In this document: one piece after another, positions 6,989 through 16,079 of the stretch
Position numbering within the stretch: the stretch's first letter is position 1
Layout of the letters: every line of letters begins with the position of its first letter
NCBI GenBank assembly: GCA_934216155.1
Contig: CAKQBK010000001.1
Coordinates: forward strand, 1 to 64,000
Source: an uncultured Dialister sp.
GTDB taxonomy: Bacteria; Bacillota; Negativicutes; Veillonellales; Dialisteraceae
Length of the DNA stretch: 64,000 nt
Direction of reading: 5' to 3'
Translations under genes and position numbers: made by a program
The notes under the pieces: generated by a model
Databases searched by the model: none
The model's input: the letters and a program-made list of their open reading frames with translations, nothing else
Told to the model about the DNA's origin: nothing

Positions 6989-8116
6989 ATGTATCAAAAC
7001 ATTCTCGTGATCAACACCATGCACATCGGTGATCTCATGCTGGTGACCCCAGCGCTCCGGACGCTCCGTACCAATTATCCCAAGGCCCATATCGCGCTTT
7101 TGACCGACAAGCCGCTGGGGGACCTGGTTCGGTGCAATGAGAACATCGATGAATGCATTCTTATTGACAAACACGGTAAGGACAAAGGCATTTGGGCGCT
7201 GGTTCGATTCATTAAGCAAATCCGACGTCGCCATTTCGACTTGGTCATCAATTTCCATCGCAACGAAAGAGCTTCTGCTATTGCGGCGTTTTCTGGTGGG
7301 AAAGAAATTGTTGGCTATGCCCAGCCGGTGTTCCGTCGTTTCTTTGACCACTACATGCCTAATCGTGCCATGGCAGATACACCAAAAGAGCTTGTGATGC
7401 ACCAGACCCTTTGCCATCTCAAAGTATTACAGGAAGCAGCAGGCTGCACGAAGCTGGATGATAGAGGGCTGGAAATGTGGCTTCCGGCGGAAGAGGAAAA
7501 GAAAGCCTCTGACCTTTGGCAGAAAGAATTTGCACTAACGGATCGGGTCATTGCATTTAATATCGGTGCCAGCTGGCTCACCAAACGGTGGATTGACTCC
7601 TACTTCGCCCAGTGCGCGGACCGTTTCATTCGCCAGGGCTATCACATCGCATTCCTTGGCGGGCCTACGGATATTCCTATTGTCCAAGCTTGTATCGACC
7701 AGATGGAAGAAAAAGGAAGCTCTCAGATTCACGTCTTTACTGGGAAAGTGAGCCTCACCGTATTGGCCGGTCTTCTTCGTCGCTGTTCCCTTTTCCTTAC
7801 CACCGATTCGGGGCCGATGCACGTAGGCGTGGCTATGAATGTGCCCATTGTGACCATGTTTGGTGCCAGCCCAGTGCCTACCTTCTACCCCTATGACGGG
7901 AAAGATATTCTTATCAAAACCCCAGAACCGTGTCATCCCTGCGGTATCCATGAATGTCCCCATAAAGGGGAAGGCTATATGGCCTGCATGAAACATATTC
8001 CCGTCGATGTGGTGATGAAATATAGCCAAGAGCTGCTCGAAACCTACGGCGGCAAACCCGCTCGCGAACTTCCGCCCCATCCGGGGGATTATAAGTGCCG
8101 GGTGATTGAATTGTAA
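6989..8116 (+). CDS. Second GT9 glycosyltransferase (heptosyltransferase II/III-like)
   Basis: 375 residues. INTMHIGDLMLVTPALR (8-24) is the GT9 N-terminal motif, and DSGPMHVGVAMNVP with FGASPVPTFYPYD is the donor site. The C-terminus has a cysteine-rich segment (EPCHPCGIHECPHKGEGYMACM) typical of WaaF/WaaQ-type enzymes rather than WaaC. It probably adds the second or a branching heptose. A TATAAT-containing promoter lies 50 bp upstream, the start has GAAGG 9 bases before it, and a LP1 palindrome follows directly, so it is likely transcribed on its own. Confidence 0.85.
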   Translation: MYQNILVINTMHIGDLMLVTPALRTLRTNYPKAHIALLTDKPLGDLVRCNENIDECILIDKHGKDKGIWALVRFIKQIRRRHFDLVINFHRNERASAIAAFSGGKEIVGYAQPVFRRFFDHYMPNRAMADTPKELVMHQTLCHLKVLQEAAGCTKLDDRGLEMWLPAEEEKKASDLWQKEFALTDRVIAFNIGASWLTKRWIDSYFAQCADRFIRQGYHIAFLGGPTDIPIVQACIDQMEEKGSSQIHVFTGKVSLTVLAGLLRRCSLFLTTDSGPMHVGVAMNVPIVTMFGASPVPTFYPYDGKDILIKTPEPCHPCGIHECPHKGEGYMACMKHIPVDVVMKYSQELLETYGGKPARELPPHPGDYKCRVIEL

Positions 8117-8123
8117 AGGGGTA

Positions 8124-8371
8124 AATGCTGTTAAGCGAAACATAGGATGATTTCTTTTGCGGCAAAGTTACTCAGGTTGCTCAGGATTCTTAGGTTTCTC
8201 AGGTTCCCCACAGGAGCCAATAACGCTAGTGAAATTTCCGAAAGTGTCTTGGCTCCCCTGCGGGGGCAATCCTATCTACCTTTATTGGCACATTCGAGGA
8301 ACGTGAGAAACCTTGGAAACTTGAGTAACCTGTAATCTCTAGCAAAATCATACCAGCTAACTCAATAGCAT
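8124..8371. repeat. LP1 long palindromic element, copy c
   Basis: It starts 7 bp after the GT9 stop and ends 20 bp before the next start, so it occupies the whole spacer. The left end is AATGCTGTTAAG; the right end CTCAATAGCATT. The 9-nt arms are AGTTACTCA GGTTGCTCA GGATTCTTA GGTTTCTCA. The central part is longer than in other copies and contains TTGGCTCCCCTGCGGGGG, a fragment of the CTCCCCCGACAGGGGAG hairpin family, so two families are mixed here. Confidence 0.75.
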
Positions 8372-8390
8372 TTAATTCCAAGAGGAAACT

Positions 8391-9374
8391 ATGGATAAAA
8401 AACGATTGTACAATTTTATTTCCCAGCGCACATCCCAATGCAAAATCCTTGTCATCGGTGATGTGATGCTTGACAAATATTACTATGGGGAAGTGACCCG
8501 TATTTCTCCAGAAGCACCGGTTCCTATCACCCATGTATTGACAGAAACAGAAACCCTGGGCGGGGCAGCCAATGTGGCTCACAACCTGGCTCTTCTGGGA
8601 TGTCAGACAAGCATTGCCGGCTTTATCGGAAACGATTATCATGGGAAAAGTTTGCTGGAAAAATTCAAAGCCAGAGGCATCCACGCCGATGGACTGATCA
8701 CAACGGACCGTCCCACCACGACGAAACTTCGCGTCATCGGCGGCCATCAGCAGATGCTCCGCTTGGACTTTGAAGAAGCCTCTCCTATGACAGGTCTTTA
8801 TGCAGAAAAACTTATTTCCTATACGGAAAAGAAACTGGCGGAAGGGCTCGATGGGGTCATTCTCTCTGACTATGGCAAAGGTGCTTGCACAGAAGAAAAC
8901 TGTGAAAAAATTATTTCTTCCTGCCATGCCCACGGCGTCCCGGTCATCGTGGACCCCAAGGGCACTCATTGGATGAAATACACCCAAGCAGACTATATCA
9001 CACCAAATTTGAAAGAAATTAACGAAGTCCTGACTGAACCAATTCGCAACGAAGACAATGCGGTCGAACAGGCCGCCCATGAAGTGATGCAAAAATTCAA
9101 ATTGCAAAATATCATGGTCACTCGTTCCGAAGCAGGACTTTCCCTGGTGAGCGATACCGATGTCACCCACATTCCCACCAAAGCACAGGAAGTTTTCGAT
9201 GTTTCCGGTGCGGGGGATACAGTCATCGCTGTCTTTGCCCTGGGCATTGCCGGTGGCATAGTACCCAAAGATAGTGCCTACCTGGCAAACCTGGCCGCCA
9301 GCGTGGTGGTAGCCAAACTGGGCACCTACGCCGTCAGCCAAGAAGAACTGATGGGAGCACTGCAGGGGGATTAG
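8391..9374 (+). CDS. rfaE1: D-glycero-beta-D-manno-heptose-7-phosphate kinase, single-domain
   Basis: 327 residues of the PfkB/ribokinase family. The N-terminal VIGDVMLDKYYYG, the sugar-binding LGGAANVAHNLALLG at about 56-70 and the C-terminal DVSGAGDT with catalytic Asp276 are intact. The sequence opening is characteristic of RfaE/HldE domain 1, which phosphorylates heptose-7-phosphate at C1 on the way to ADP-heptose. Unlike the enterobacterial bifunctional HldE (about 477 residues), it stops after the kinase domain, so the adenylyltransferase must be encoded elsewhere. RBS AAGAGGA lies 6 bases before ATG 8391. Confidence 0.92.
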   Translation: MDKKRLYNFISQRTSQCKILVIGDVMLDKYYYGEVTRISPEAPVPITHVLTETETLGGAANVAHNLALLGCQTSIAGFIGNDYHGKSLLEKFKARGIHADGLITTDRPTTTKLRVIGGHQQMLRLDFEEASPMTGLYAEKLISYTEKKLAEGLDGVILSDYGKGACTEENCEKIISSCHAHGVPVIVDPKGTHWMKYTQADYITPNLKEINEVLTEPIRNEDNAVEQAAHEVMQKFKLQNIMVTRSEAGLSLVSDTDVTHIPTKAQEVFDVSGAGDTVIAVFALGIAGGIVPKDSAYLANLAASVVVAKLGTYAVSQEELMGALQGD

Positions 9375-9915
9375 AAAACGGTAGATTGAAAATTCACATA
9401 CTGTGTATATCAACAGGTATGGGTTTAAGGTTTATGTTCCGCGTCCATGGTATACCATTCGCACGAAAACACAGAGTCATTGGGTTAAGGTTTGAATAAT
9501 GGATGCTCATTAATTCAGCTTTCAATAGTATGAAATCGGATGATCGATTGTTGCTGGTTGTTAGTTGTTTGTTGTTGGGACCAAACAACCGACAACTAAC
9601 AACTAACAACAGTATGTGCATAGGAATTTGGACAATCGCTCGTATTTCTATGCACCTCCATATCAAAATTTCACTGCATATATTCCGTAATATTGAGCGT
9701 ATGAATTATTGACCAAGCACTAAATACTACCCCCAAAACCCTAAACCTAAAACCAATGACACTTTTAAAATTGCTATTTGTAGATCATGGGCTCGGAAAA
9801 TAAACCCTAAACGTGTCGCTTTTGTATCAGCGAGTTGTCACAAGAGAACTCGGTAGATAAACCAACAACTATCAACTATCAACCAACAACATATATTTAC
9901 AAGGAGGAAACAATT
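9375..9915. repeat. Repeat-filled spacer between rfaE1 and rfaD
   Basis: It holds GGTTTAA-type heptamers (9421, 9484) facing CCCTAAA-type heptamers (9734-9760); a central hairpin of TTGTTGC TGGTTGT TAGTTGT TTGTTGT and ACAACCG ACAACTA ACAACTA (9547-9611); and flanks (ATGGATGCTCATTAATTCAG, ATGAATTATTGACCAAGCACT) shared with the spacer at 21313-21540. A second CAACAACTATCAACTATC run (9860-9893) ends just before the AAGGAGG of rfaD. No gene. Confidence 0.8.
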
Positions 9916-10902
9916 ATGATTATCGTAACAGGTGGTGCCGGTTTCATCGGCAGCAACATTGTCAAAACACTGAACCGTCAGGGACGCACAGACATCCTGA
10001 TCGTGGACGACCTGAAAGACGGATTGAACTACAAGAACCTGCGTGGACTCCAGTTCTTGGACTATCAGCACAAAGATGACTTCCTGGATGCCATCGAAAA
10101 CGATGACTTCGACGGCACCGATGTAGACGTGGTATTCCATGAAGGGGCTTGCTCCGACACCATGGAATACGACGTAAACTTCATGATGCGCACCAATTAC
10201 GAATATTCTAAATCGCTGCTCCATTTCTGCATGCGTCACCGTATTCCTTTCATGTACGCCTCCTCTGCATCCACCTACGGCAGCGGACTCCATGGTTTCC
10301 GGGAAGGGGATGAATGCGAAGACGCACTGAACCCTTATGCTTTCTCCAAACTGGCCTTTGACCGCTACGTTCGTCAGGTGATGCCCGATGCACAGAGCCA
10401 GATCGTAGGGCTCAGATATTTCAACGTCTATGGCCCACAGGAACACCATAAAGGCAAAATGGCATCTATCCATTATCAGCTCTACAATCAGATCAAAGAA
10501 ACCGGCAAAGCCCATCTCTTCCGCGGCTGGGGCGATATCAACGGCGTGCCGGTTAAAGATGGCGAACAACGCCGCGACTTCGTTTACGTCAAAGACGTAG
10601 TAAAAGTGAACCTTTGGTTCTGGCAGCACAAAGGCGCGTCCGGCATTTACAACTGTGGCCCAGGCCATGCCCAGAGCTATAACGAAGTGGCACAGGCCAT
10701 CATCAAAGCCATGGGCAAAGGCGAAATCGCTTACCGTGACTTCCCAGAAGTCCTGAAAGGGAAATACCAGAACTTCACCGAAGCCGACTTGACACATCTT
10801 CTGGAAGCCGGCTACGACCAGGGCTTCACTGATATGGAACAGGCTGTCAAAGAATACGTAGACTTCCTCGACCAGGGTGGATATTTCGTGTATGGGAAAT
10901 AG
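9916..10902 (+). CDS. rfaD: ADP-L-glycero-D-manno-heptose 6-epimerase
   Basis: 328 residues. It is an extended short-chain dehydrogenase: NADP-binding TGGAGFIGSN (5-14), catalytic Ser116-118 region SSASTYG, and Tyr141-x3-Lys145 in NPYAFSKLAFD. Motifs specific to HldD/RfaD are FHEGACSDTME and GLRYFNVYGPQEHHKGKMAS. It converts ADP-D-glycero-D-manno-heptose to the L-glycero form used by the heptosyltransferases upstream. The start is ATG 9916, preceded by AAGGAGG; an in-frame extension back to 9835 would only translate the CAACAA repeat and is rejected. A clear terminator follows at 11057-11093. Confidence 0.95.
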   Translation: MIIVTGGAGFIGSNIVKTLNRQGRTDILIVDDLKDGLNYKNLRGLQFLDYQHKDDFLDAIENDDFDGTDVDVVFHEGACSDTMEYDVNFMMRTNYEYSKSLLHFCMRHRIPFMYASSASTYGSGLHGFREGDECEDALNPYAFSKLAFDRYVRQVMPDAQSQIVGLRYFNVYGPQEHHKGKMASIHYQLYNQIKETGKAHLFRGWGDINGVPVKDGEQRRDFVYVKDVVKVNLWFWQHKGASGIYNCGPGHAQSYNEVAQAIIKAMGKGEIAYRDFPEVLKGKYQNFTEADLTHLLEAGYDQGFTDMEQAVKEYVDFLDQGGYFVYGK

Positions 10903-11261
10903 TTATTGGTTGGTAGTTGTTGGTTGTTAGGATTTAACTAACTAACTAACAACCAACAACTATCTTTGTTTATGGCTTACTTCCCGAACCCATGATTTGC
11001 CAATAGCAAGATAGGAAAGTGGCATTGGGTTAAGGTTTTAGTTTTCATAATAATGGCAAAAGGCTCTTACCAGCAGTGGTAAGAGCCTTTTTTGAGTGTT
11101 GTCCTATAGGTAGTGGTTGGCCATTAATTCATCTTTCAACTGGCAAGAAAATAGATTATCGATTGTTGCTGGTTGTTAGTTGTTTGTTGTTGGGGCCAAA
11201 CAAACAACTAACAACCAACAACAGTAAGTGCACAGAAATCTGCACAATAGCCTGTAATTTC
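10903..11261. repeat. Spacer with heptamer hairpins
   Basis: Directly after the rfaD stop runs GTTATTG GTTGGTA GTTGTTG GTTGTTA against AACTAACTAACTAACAACC (10903-10960). After the terminator, GTAGTGGTTGGCCATTAATTCATC (11108) opens another copy of the family seen at 9490 and 21313, with its central GTTGTTA/CAACTAACAACC hairpin at 11161-11222. Confidence 0.8.
11057..11093. terminator. Terminator after rfaD
   Basis: AAAAGGCTCTTACCA - GCAG - TGGTAAGAGCCTTTTTT, a 14-bp perfect stem with U-tract on the plus strand and an A-run at the other side, so it may also stop the minus-strand hipBA transcript. Confidence 0.9.
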
Positions 11262-12476
11262 TTAGGACAATCTTCTTTCAAAAATCCTACTCATTTTTGT
11301 GATTTCACGTCTAGGAATTTTGGCCAGCCCGGCCCATTTTTTATAATTATCAGCTACCACTATCCGTATATCCTCAATTATTTCTTTTGGTGTTTCTACT
11401 CCATAATAAGGAGCCGTATCTATTAACAACTGATAATCCGGGCTCTTATTTGACTCATTAATGCTAAGAGCCATGTAAGAATCAAATGGATTGGGGGTAA
11501 TATCGTAAGCCGGAGATAGTCGCCAACCGTTTTCTGTAAGAATAAATCCGTGATTTCTTAGATGGCAGTCAGTATTATTCACAGCAATACTAAAAGCGAT
11601 TCGTTTCCACAATTCTAGTAAATCTGCTTTTGGATTAGCACTGATGGTACTGATACATTCTGCAATATCTAAGAATGAGGCATCGTCTCCATCTTGCTTA
11701 TTAAGCATCGTCATAGCCGAAGCAAAATGAACTCGTTTTTTACCCACTCGATCAAAACGTTTAGTCAAATAGGCCGTTCTGCCGCCGAGAAATTCTATTT
11801 CCCCTTCCGCCATAGTAAGCCCACACTGCTTACCTAATTCATGAGCAACAAATTCCCAGGCTTCCGTTGTATTTTTATCGCGATCGGATTCAAACTTAGC
11901 GATCCAAAGATGCTCCTCTTCATCGACCACAGTGACTTTCGGACGAGCACCTCCTAAAGAAGAACCACCAGTAACAAAAGGCGCAAGCTCTGTTACTTGA
12001 AGAATCGTTCCGGCCTTTTCAAACTGAATGGATACATCCTGTAACGCTCGTAAACTGGTTATCGGTGGAATCGTTACAGTTGATTGAGAAACATATTCTC
12101 CATTATGAAAAATACGTATCCCACCGATTCGCACTTGATCGGATACGCCAAGAAGATAATCCACATCTGTTAATTCTTTGGGGTTTCTGGACTCTTTCTT
12201 TGCATTGTCTTGTTCTTTATACTTTAGCAAGGTTCTTCCCCATCTATCGGGGGAAGCATCCTGTAAAAAAGAAAAAAGACCGTTGTTGCAAAACTGTCTG
12301 CCTGAGAAGGGATATAGATTTAAATCCAGAACAAGTTTACTGTGTTGATCTAGCCAATTATCGTCATATGCAAAGGCTAAAATATCTTGTCTATTTCCTG
12401 AGCCGACAAATAAATCTCCTATTTTTTCATTGGAGAGCCAACCGGCTCTAATTTCATATGTTTCTTCTTTATTCAT
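11262..12476 (-). CDS. hipA: HipA-type serine/threonine kinase toxin
   Basis: 404 residues, close to the length of E. coli HipA. Visible landmarks: SPDRWGR at 75-81, the glycine-rich loop GGSSLGGARPK (170-180), the ATP-binding Lys in WIAKF (Lys194), catalytic NNTDCHLRNHGF (300-311, Asp303) and the metal-binding YDITP (Asp325). HipA kinases phosphorylate aminoacyl-tRNA synthetases such as GltX and trigger the stringent response and persistence when free of antitoxin. It starts 8 bp after the HipB-like gene, so they form one operon. Its place inside the LPS locus, in the opposite direction, fits a mobile toxin-antitoxin module. Confidence 0.9.
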   Translation of the reverse strand: MNKEETYEIRAGWLSNEKIGDLFVGSGNRQDILAFAYDDNWLDQHSKLVLDLNLYPFSGRQFCNNGLFSFLQDASPDRWGRTLLKYKEQDNAKKESRNPKELTDVDYLLGVSDQVRIGGIRIFHNGEYVSQSTVTIPPITSLRALQDVSIQFEKAGTILQVTELAPFVTGGSSLGGARPKVTVVDEEEHLWIAKFESDRDKNTTEAWEFVAHELGKQCGLTMAEGEIEFLGGRTAYLTKRFDRVGKKRVHFASAMTMLNKQDGDDASFLDIAECISTISANPKADLLELWKRIAFSIAVNNTDCHLRNHGFILTENGWRLSPAYDITPNPFDSYMALSINESNKSPDYQLLIDTAPYYGVETPKEIIEDIRIVVADNYKKWAGLAKIPRREITKMSRIFERRLS

Positions 12477-12484
12477 GAATCAAG

Positions 12485-12784
12485 TCACCTTTTGTATTTA
12501 ATCAAATCAGAATCTTGCATTAGTCGCCCCAATGGATCCTCAGCTAACACTTTATCTAATTCATCCAACATTCCAATGGCCATGAGTACATTTACATAAA
12601 TTCCCATAGCGACAGAAGGAGACCCATTTTCAACTTCCCATACAGATTTCCGAGAAACTTTTGCTCTTTGAGCCACTAGATCTACACTAAGTTTCCTTCT
12701 CAGTCTGGCTAATTTTATGCGATATCCTAAATTTTCCAATCGCTTTTGTACCTGCGGATACAGTATTGTTTTTGCACGTCCCAT
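12485..12784 (-). CDS. hipB: HipB-like XRE antitoxin
   Basis: 99 residues with an XRE helix-turn-helix at about 17-70: RRKLSVDLVAQRAKVSRKSVWEVENG. It should neutralise the HipA kinase and repress its own promoter. The start ATG 12784 sits next to an inverted repeat GTTACTATTTA / TAAATAGTAAC, with a strong promoter immediately upstream. Length is typical of HipB-type antitoxins (about 90-110). Confidence 0.88.
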   Translation of the reverse strand: MGRAKTILYPQVQKRLENLGYRIKLARLRRKLSVDLVAQRAKVSRKSVWEVENGSPSVAMGIYVNVLMAIGMLDELDKVLAEDPLGRLMQDSDLIKYKR

Positions 12785-12860
12785 GTTACTATTTACCTAC
12801 TACTTTCATGAAATAGTTGCTATTTAGTAACATTATATGACTGATTCGCTACATTTTCAA
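12785..12860 (-). promoter_or_regulatory. hipBA promoter and operator
   Basis: On the minus strand: TTGAAA (12860-12855), 17 bp, TATAAT (12837-12832), then GTTACTAAATAGC (12831-12819) and, just before the start codon, TAAATAGTAAC (12795-12785). The two GTTACTA half-sites are inverted and flank the transcription start, as expected for HipB autorepression. Confidence 0.85.
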
Positions 12861-13216
12861 GAAATATGGGAAATACGCTAAATCGTAAGTGGTCATTCAT
12901 CCATCTTTCAACTGCTAAGAAAATAGATTATCGATTGTTGTTAGTTGTTTGTTGTTGGGGCCAAACAACCGACAACGAACAACCAACAACCAACAACAAA
13001 AATAGCACTTTTTAATTTGCTATCTTCCATAGGATAGAGTATGATTTAATGGAGTATAAAATTTTGCCGACATTATAAACGGCTCATATAAAATTCTGCG
13101 CACCGCTGGTGCATCACAATAGGAATGAAAATGGCAAGTGGCGGTAACTGGGGAGATTTTTCCTAGTCACCAGTCACTAGTCACCAACTACTATTTTCGC
13201 ATTAAAGGATGATCAC
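12861..13216. repeat. Spacer with heptamer hairpins upstream of virK-like gene
   Basis: GTGGTCATTCATCCATCTTTCAACTGC (12891) and GTTGTTA GTTGTTT GTTGTTG facing ACAACCG ACAACGA ACAACCA ACAACCA (12936-12999), then TAGTCAC CAGTCAC TAGTCAC CAACTAC (13167-13194) just ahead of the RBS AAAGGA of the next gene. A TATAAA/TATGAT-like AT-rich patch near 13040-13065 may hold its promoter. No coding sequence. Confidence 0.75.
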
Positions 13217-14116
13217 ATGTTAGATTATATCGCATTAGGAAAAAAGATTTATAATATGGAAAACCCACGGGAAGTACGGCGCTGCGTGGTATTTGTGGCT
13301 CGCTGCCTGCTGAACAATGGACGGATGAACAAGCTCCATCAATTTTTGATGAAAGACCGGCTTTTCACTCGCATAGCAGACACTTATCCTTTCGTTTACG
13401 AACAGCCCACCCGTGCTTTCTTCTATCGAAATTCCACCTTTGATGAACGTGCAGAAGTCGTAGAACAACACATGACCTTCCTGGAAAAGCATTTCAAAAA
13501 AGATGTATTTCTTGGATTATACGATGGGAAATCCTATCCTCTTTGGGAAAATAATGACGAAGGCGGACGTCTGCGCTTCGAATTCACTTACAACCCGGGG
13601 CAGCGAAAAGAAGGCATCCTTTCTATCGCCCTTCGGCTGGACGAAGATTTCCTCTATCAGATGATGATTTGGATTGCGCCGAACAAGGATGGAGAATGGT
13701 CTCTCTGGATCGGGGCTATGCAGGGGCCAAACATGGAAAATGCCAAAGACGTGGTAAAGAAAGTCACCAAACGGTGCCATGCTTACCGGACGAAAAATTT
13801 CATTCTCCATGTCACCCAGGAAGCGGCCAAAGCACTGGGACTCAAGCATATCTACGCTGTTACCAACTACGGGTACTATGCCAATACCCACATGCGCATG
13901 GAGAAGAAACTTAAAACCAGCTTCACTGATTTTTGGAAAGAATCGGGCGGCACGGCTTGCAGCGACCAGCGTTTCTATGAACTCCCTATGACGGAATACC
14001 GCAAAACCATGGAAGAAATTCCTACCCGAAAGCGCAACAACTACCGCAAACGCTATGCCCTTCTGGACGAAGTGGATGCATCTGTAGCAGATAGTATCAA
14101 ACAGTTATTAAAATAA
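13217..14116 (+). CDS. VirK/YbjX family protein (DUF535)
   Basis: 299 residues, family length about 290-330. The opening with REVRRCVVFVARCLLN, FYRNSTFDERAEVVEQHMTFLEKHF, and the region LYDGKSYPLWEN... and LGLKHIYAVTNYGYYANT fit DUF535 proteins such as Shigella VirK and E. coli YbjX/Somonas relatives, often near LPS core genes and implicated in outer-membrane integrity; the biochemical role is unknown. ATG 13217 has AAAGGA 8 bases upstream. The next gene starts 14 bp after the stop, so both are probably cotranscribed. Confidence 0.82.
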   Translation: MLDYIALGKKIYNMENPREVRRCVVFVARCLLNNGRMNKLHQFLMKDRLFTRIADTYPFVYEQPTRAFFYRNSTFDERAEVVEQHMTFLEKHFKKDVFLGLYDGKSYPLWENNDEGGRLRFEFTYNPGQRKEGILSIALRLDEDFLYQMMIWIAPNKDGEWSLWIGAMQGPNMENAKDVVKKVTKRCHAYRTKNFILHVTQEAAKALGLKHIYAVTNYGYYANTHMRMEKKLKTSFTDFWKESGGTACSDQRFYELPMTEYRKTMEEIPTRKRNNYRKRYALLDEVDASVADSIKQLLK

Positions 14117-14130
14117 AGCCGAGGGAAATC

Positions 14131-14889
14131 ATGCACTCTCTTGCCATTCTCATTTTAACTTGCAACGAAGAAGACAATGTCACCGCTGTCGTTGACAATG
14201 CAAAAAAATGCACCGATGAAGTCATCATCATCGATTCCGGCAGCACGGACCGTACCATAGAACTGGCAGAAAAAGCTGGTGCCAAAGTGGCTTTCCGCGC
14301 CTGGACCAATGACTTTTCTGCCCAGCGCAACTTTGCCTTGGAACAAACCACCGCTGACTGGGTACTCTATCTCGATGCCGATGAGCGATTGAATGATGAA
14401 CTGATTAAAGCGGTAAAAGAAATTGTATCTATTAACGATACCAATCAGCAGTATATATTTCAAAGAAAATCCGTAGCATTTGGGACAAAATTTAATCACG
14501 GTGCACTAAAGCCAGACTTTGTTCCTCGTATGTTTCCAAGAAATCAGGTTAAATGGGTGAATAAAGTTCACGAGCATCCAAAATGTGCTTTACCAAGTAA
14601 GATTTTACCCGGGCATATTGAACATTATACGTATAAAAACTGGCACCATTGGGAAAGTAAGATGTGTCAATATACAACTATTTGGGCTCAAGATGCCTAC
14701 CGACATGGCAAAAGAATTTCTCTTAGCGGTGTTTTTACACATAGTTTAGGCGGCTTTTTTAAAATGTTCATATTAAAGTTGGGCTTTTTAGATGGTTGGA
14801 TGGGTACATATATGTGTTTTACTCATTTTTTCTATACAATGATGAAATACTTAAAGCTATATGAGTTACAAAAAACAGAGCATAAGTAA
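14131..14889 (+). CDS. GT2 glycosyltransferase, WaaE/KdtX-like, compositionally mosaic
   Basis: 252 residues. SLAILILTCNEEDNVTAVV, IIIDSGSTDRTIELAEKAGA and LYLDADERL are the GT-A nucleotide-sugar and DXD motifs of the WaaE family, which adds a beta-1,4-glucose to core heptose I. The C-terminal half has HNGALKPDFVPRMFPR-like and WVNKVHEHP sequences also typical of the family. The first 270 bp share the GC-rich codon use of the upstream genes, while from about 14410 the gene becomes clearly AT-rich, continuous with the following O-chain genes. The frame is intact. The change of base use inside one gene suggests that recombination brought in the neighbouring cassette with its 3' part. Confidence 0.85.
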   Translation: MHSLAILILTCNEEDNVTAVVDNAKKCTDEVIIIDSGSTDRTIELAEKAGAKVAFRAWTNDFSAQRNFALEQTTADWVLYLDADERLNDELIKAVKEIVSINDTNQQYIFQRKSVAFGTKFNHGALKPDFVPRMFPRNQVKWVNKVHEHPKCALPSKILPGHIEHYTYKNWHHWESKMCQYTTIWAQDAYRHGKRISLSGVFTHSLGGFFKMFILKLGFLDGWMGTYMCFTHFFYTMMKYLKLYELQKTEHK

Positions 14890-14924
14890 AATTAATCATG
14901 GAATAATTTCTTAGGAGTGCTATT

Positions 14925-15998
14925 ATGAGCCTTTCCGTTATGCACGTAGTTATCGCCAAAACATGGGGCGGTGGTGAACAATATGTTTATGATGTTTGCG
15001 AAGAAATGAAACACCAAGGAATTAACCCATATGTTGTTGTTGATAAAAGAAATAAATTTCTTCAGCAAAAATATCAAAAGGTTGCTACTGTTTTAGTTAC
15101 TAATTTGTATACAGCAGCTGGATTATTTGGCGTAGCAGATATTGTAAATTTTATACGTACTTATAAATTGGAAGTTGTAAATTGTCATAGCGGACATGCA
15201 CTATTAGCTTGTATTTTGGCCAAAAAATTTACTGATGCTAAATTAGTTATGTTTAAGCATAATGCGTTACCAGCAAAAAATGATTTGTATCATAAATGGC
15301 AACGTAAGGTGGTAGATGCTTTTATTTGCGTTTCCAAATTAGTGTATAATTTGCAAACAAAAAATTTAATGCCTAATGAAATTAATAAATTTCATCTTGT
15401 ATACAATGGTATTAATACAAAACGTTTTCAAAAATATCCAAATAAGAACTTTAGAAGTAACAATAAATATATAATTGGATATGCCGGAAGGCTTGCCGCT
15501 GATAAAGGAATTGATTTACTAATAAAAGCATTTTCTGATGTGGCATTAATTCACAAACAAGTATATTTGTATATAGCTGGTCCAGATGAAAAAGAAGATT
15601 ATACAAAGCAACTAAAAGAATTAGTACACAATTTACATCTGCAAGACCGGATTTTATTTTTAGGGCAAGTCGAAGATATGGAAAAATTTTACAAGACAAT
15701 CGATCTTTTTGTTTTGCCATCAAAAGTAAGCGAATCATTCGGTTTAGTATTATGTGAAGCTATTTATTGTGGCGTTCCAGTAATTACCACCAATAGTGGG
15801 GCTCAACAAGAGATTGTCACAGATAACAAATATGGTTGGATAATCACCCCAAATAATCAAGTAGAACTATATAAAGCAATAGATTATGCAATTACGCAGA
15901 AGAAGGTTTTGGCAAACGGTAAAAAATACATTAAAAACACATTCTCTGTTTTTAACTGCGTTAATCAATTAACTAAAGTATATTACTCTATACGATAA
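14925..15998 (+). CDS. GT4 glycosyltransferase (GT-B fold)
   Basis: 357 residues. The N-terminal HVVIAKTWGGGEQYVYDVCEEM is the acceptor-side opening of GT4 enzymes; the C-terminal donor domain has GYAGRLAADKGIDLLIKAF and the EX7E region PSKVSESFGLVLCEAIYCGVPVITTNSGAQQE. It transfers a sugar from a nucleotide donor to the growing core or O-chain; specificity cannot be read. AGGAG lies 9 bases before ATG 14925. AT-rich, part of the cassette 14410-19340. Confidence 0.85.
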   Translation: MSLSVMHVVIAKTWGGGEQYVYDVCEEMKHQGINPYVVVDKRNKFLQQKYQKVATVLVTNLYTAAGLFGVADIVNFIRTYKLEVVNCHSGHALLACILAKKFTDAKLVMFKHNALPAKNDLYHKWQRKVVDAFICVSKLVYNLQTKNLMPNEINKFHLVYNGINTKRFQKYPNKNFRSNNKYIIGYAGRLAADKGIDLLIKAFSDVALIHKQVYLYIAGPDEKEDYTKQLKELVHNLHLQDRILFLGQVEDMEKFYKTIDLFVLPSKVSESFGLVLCEAIYCGVPVITTNSGAQQEIVTDNKYGWIITPNNQVELYKAIDYAITQKKVLANGKKYIKNTFSVFNCVNQLTKVYYSIR

Positions 15999-16079
15999 TA
16001 TATTAATATAAATAATATCTCCACCGACTAAAACACATTTAAAGGATGTTTCCTATCTAGCGGAAAGGATTCGGTACCT

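Noticed and set aside
8226-9413. Long minus-strand open frame (about 395 codons) over rfaE1
   Set aside because: It is the complementary shadow of a clear kinase gene with intact motifs and has no protein family features.
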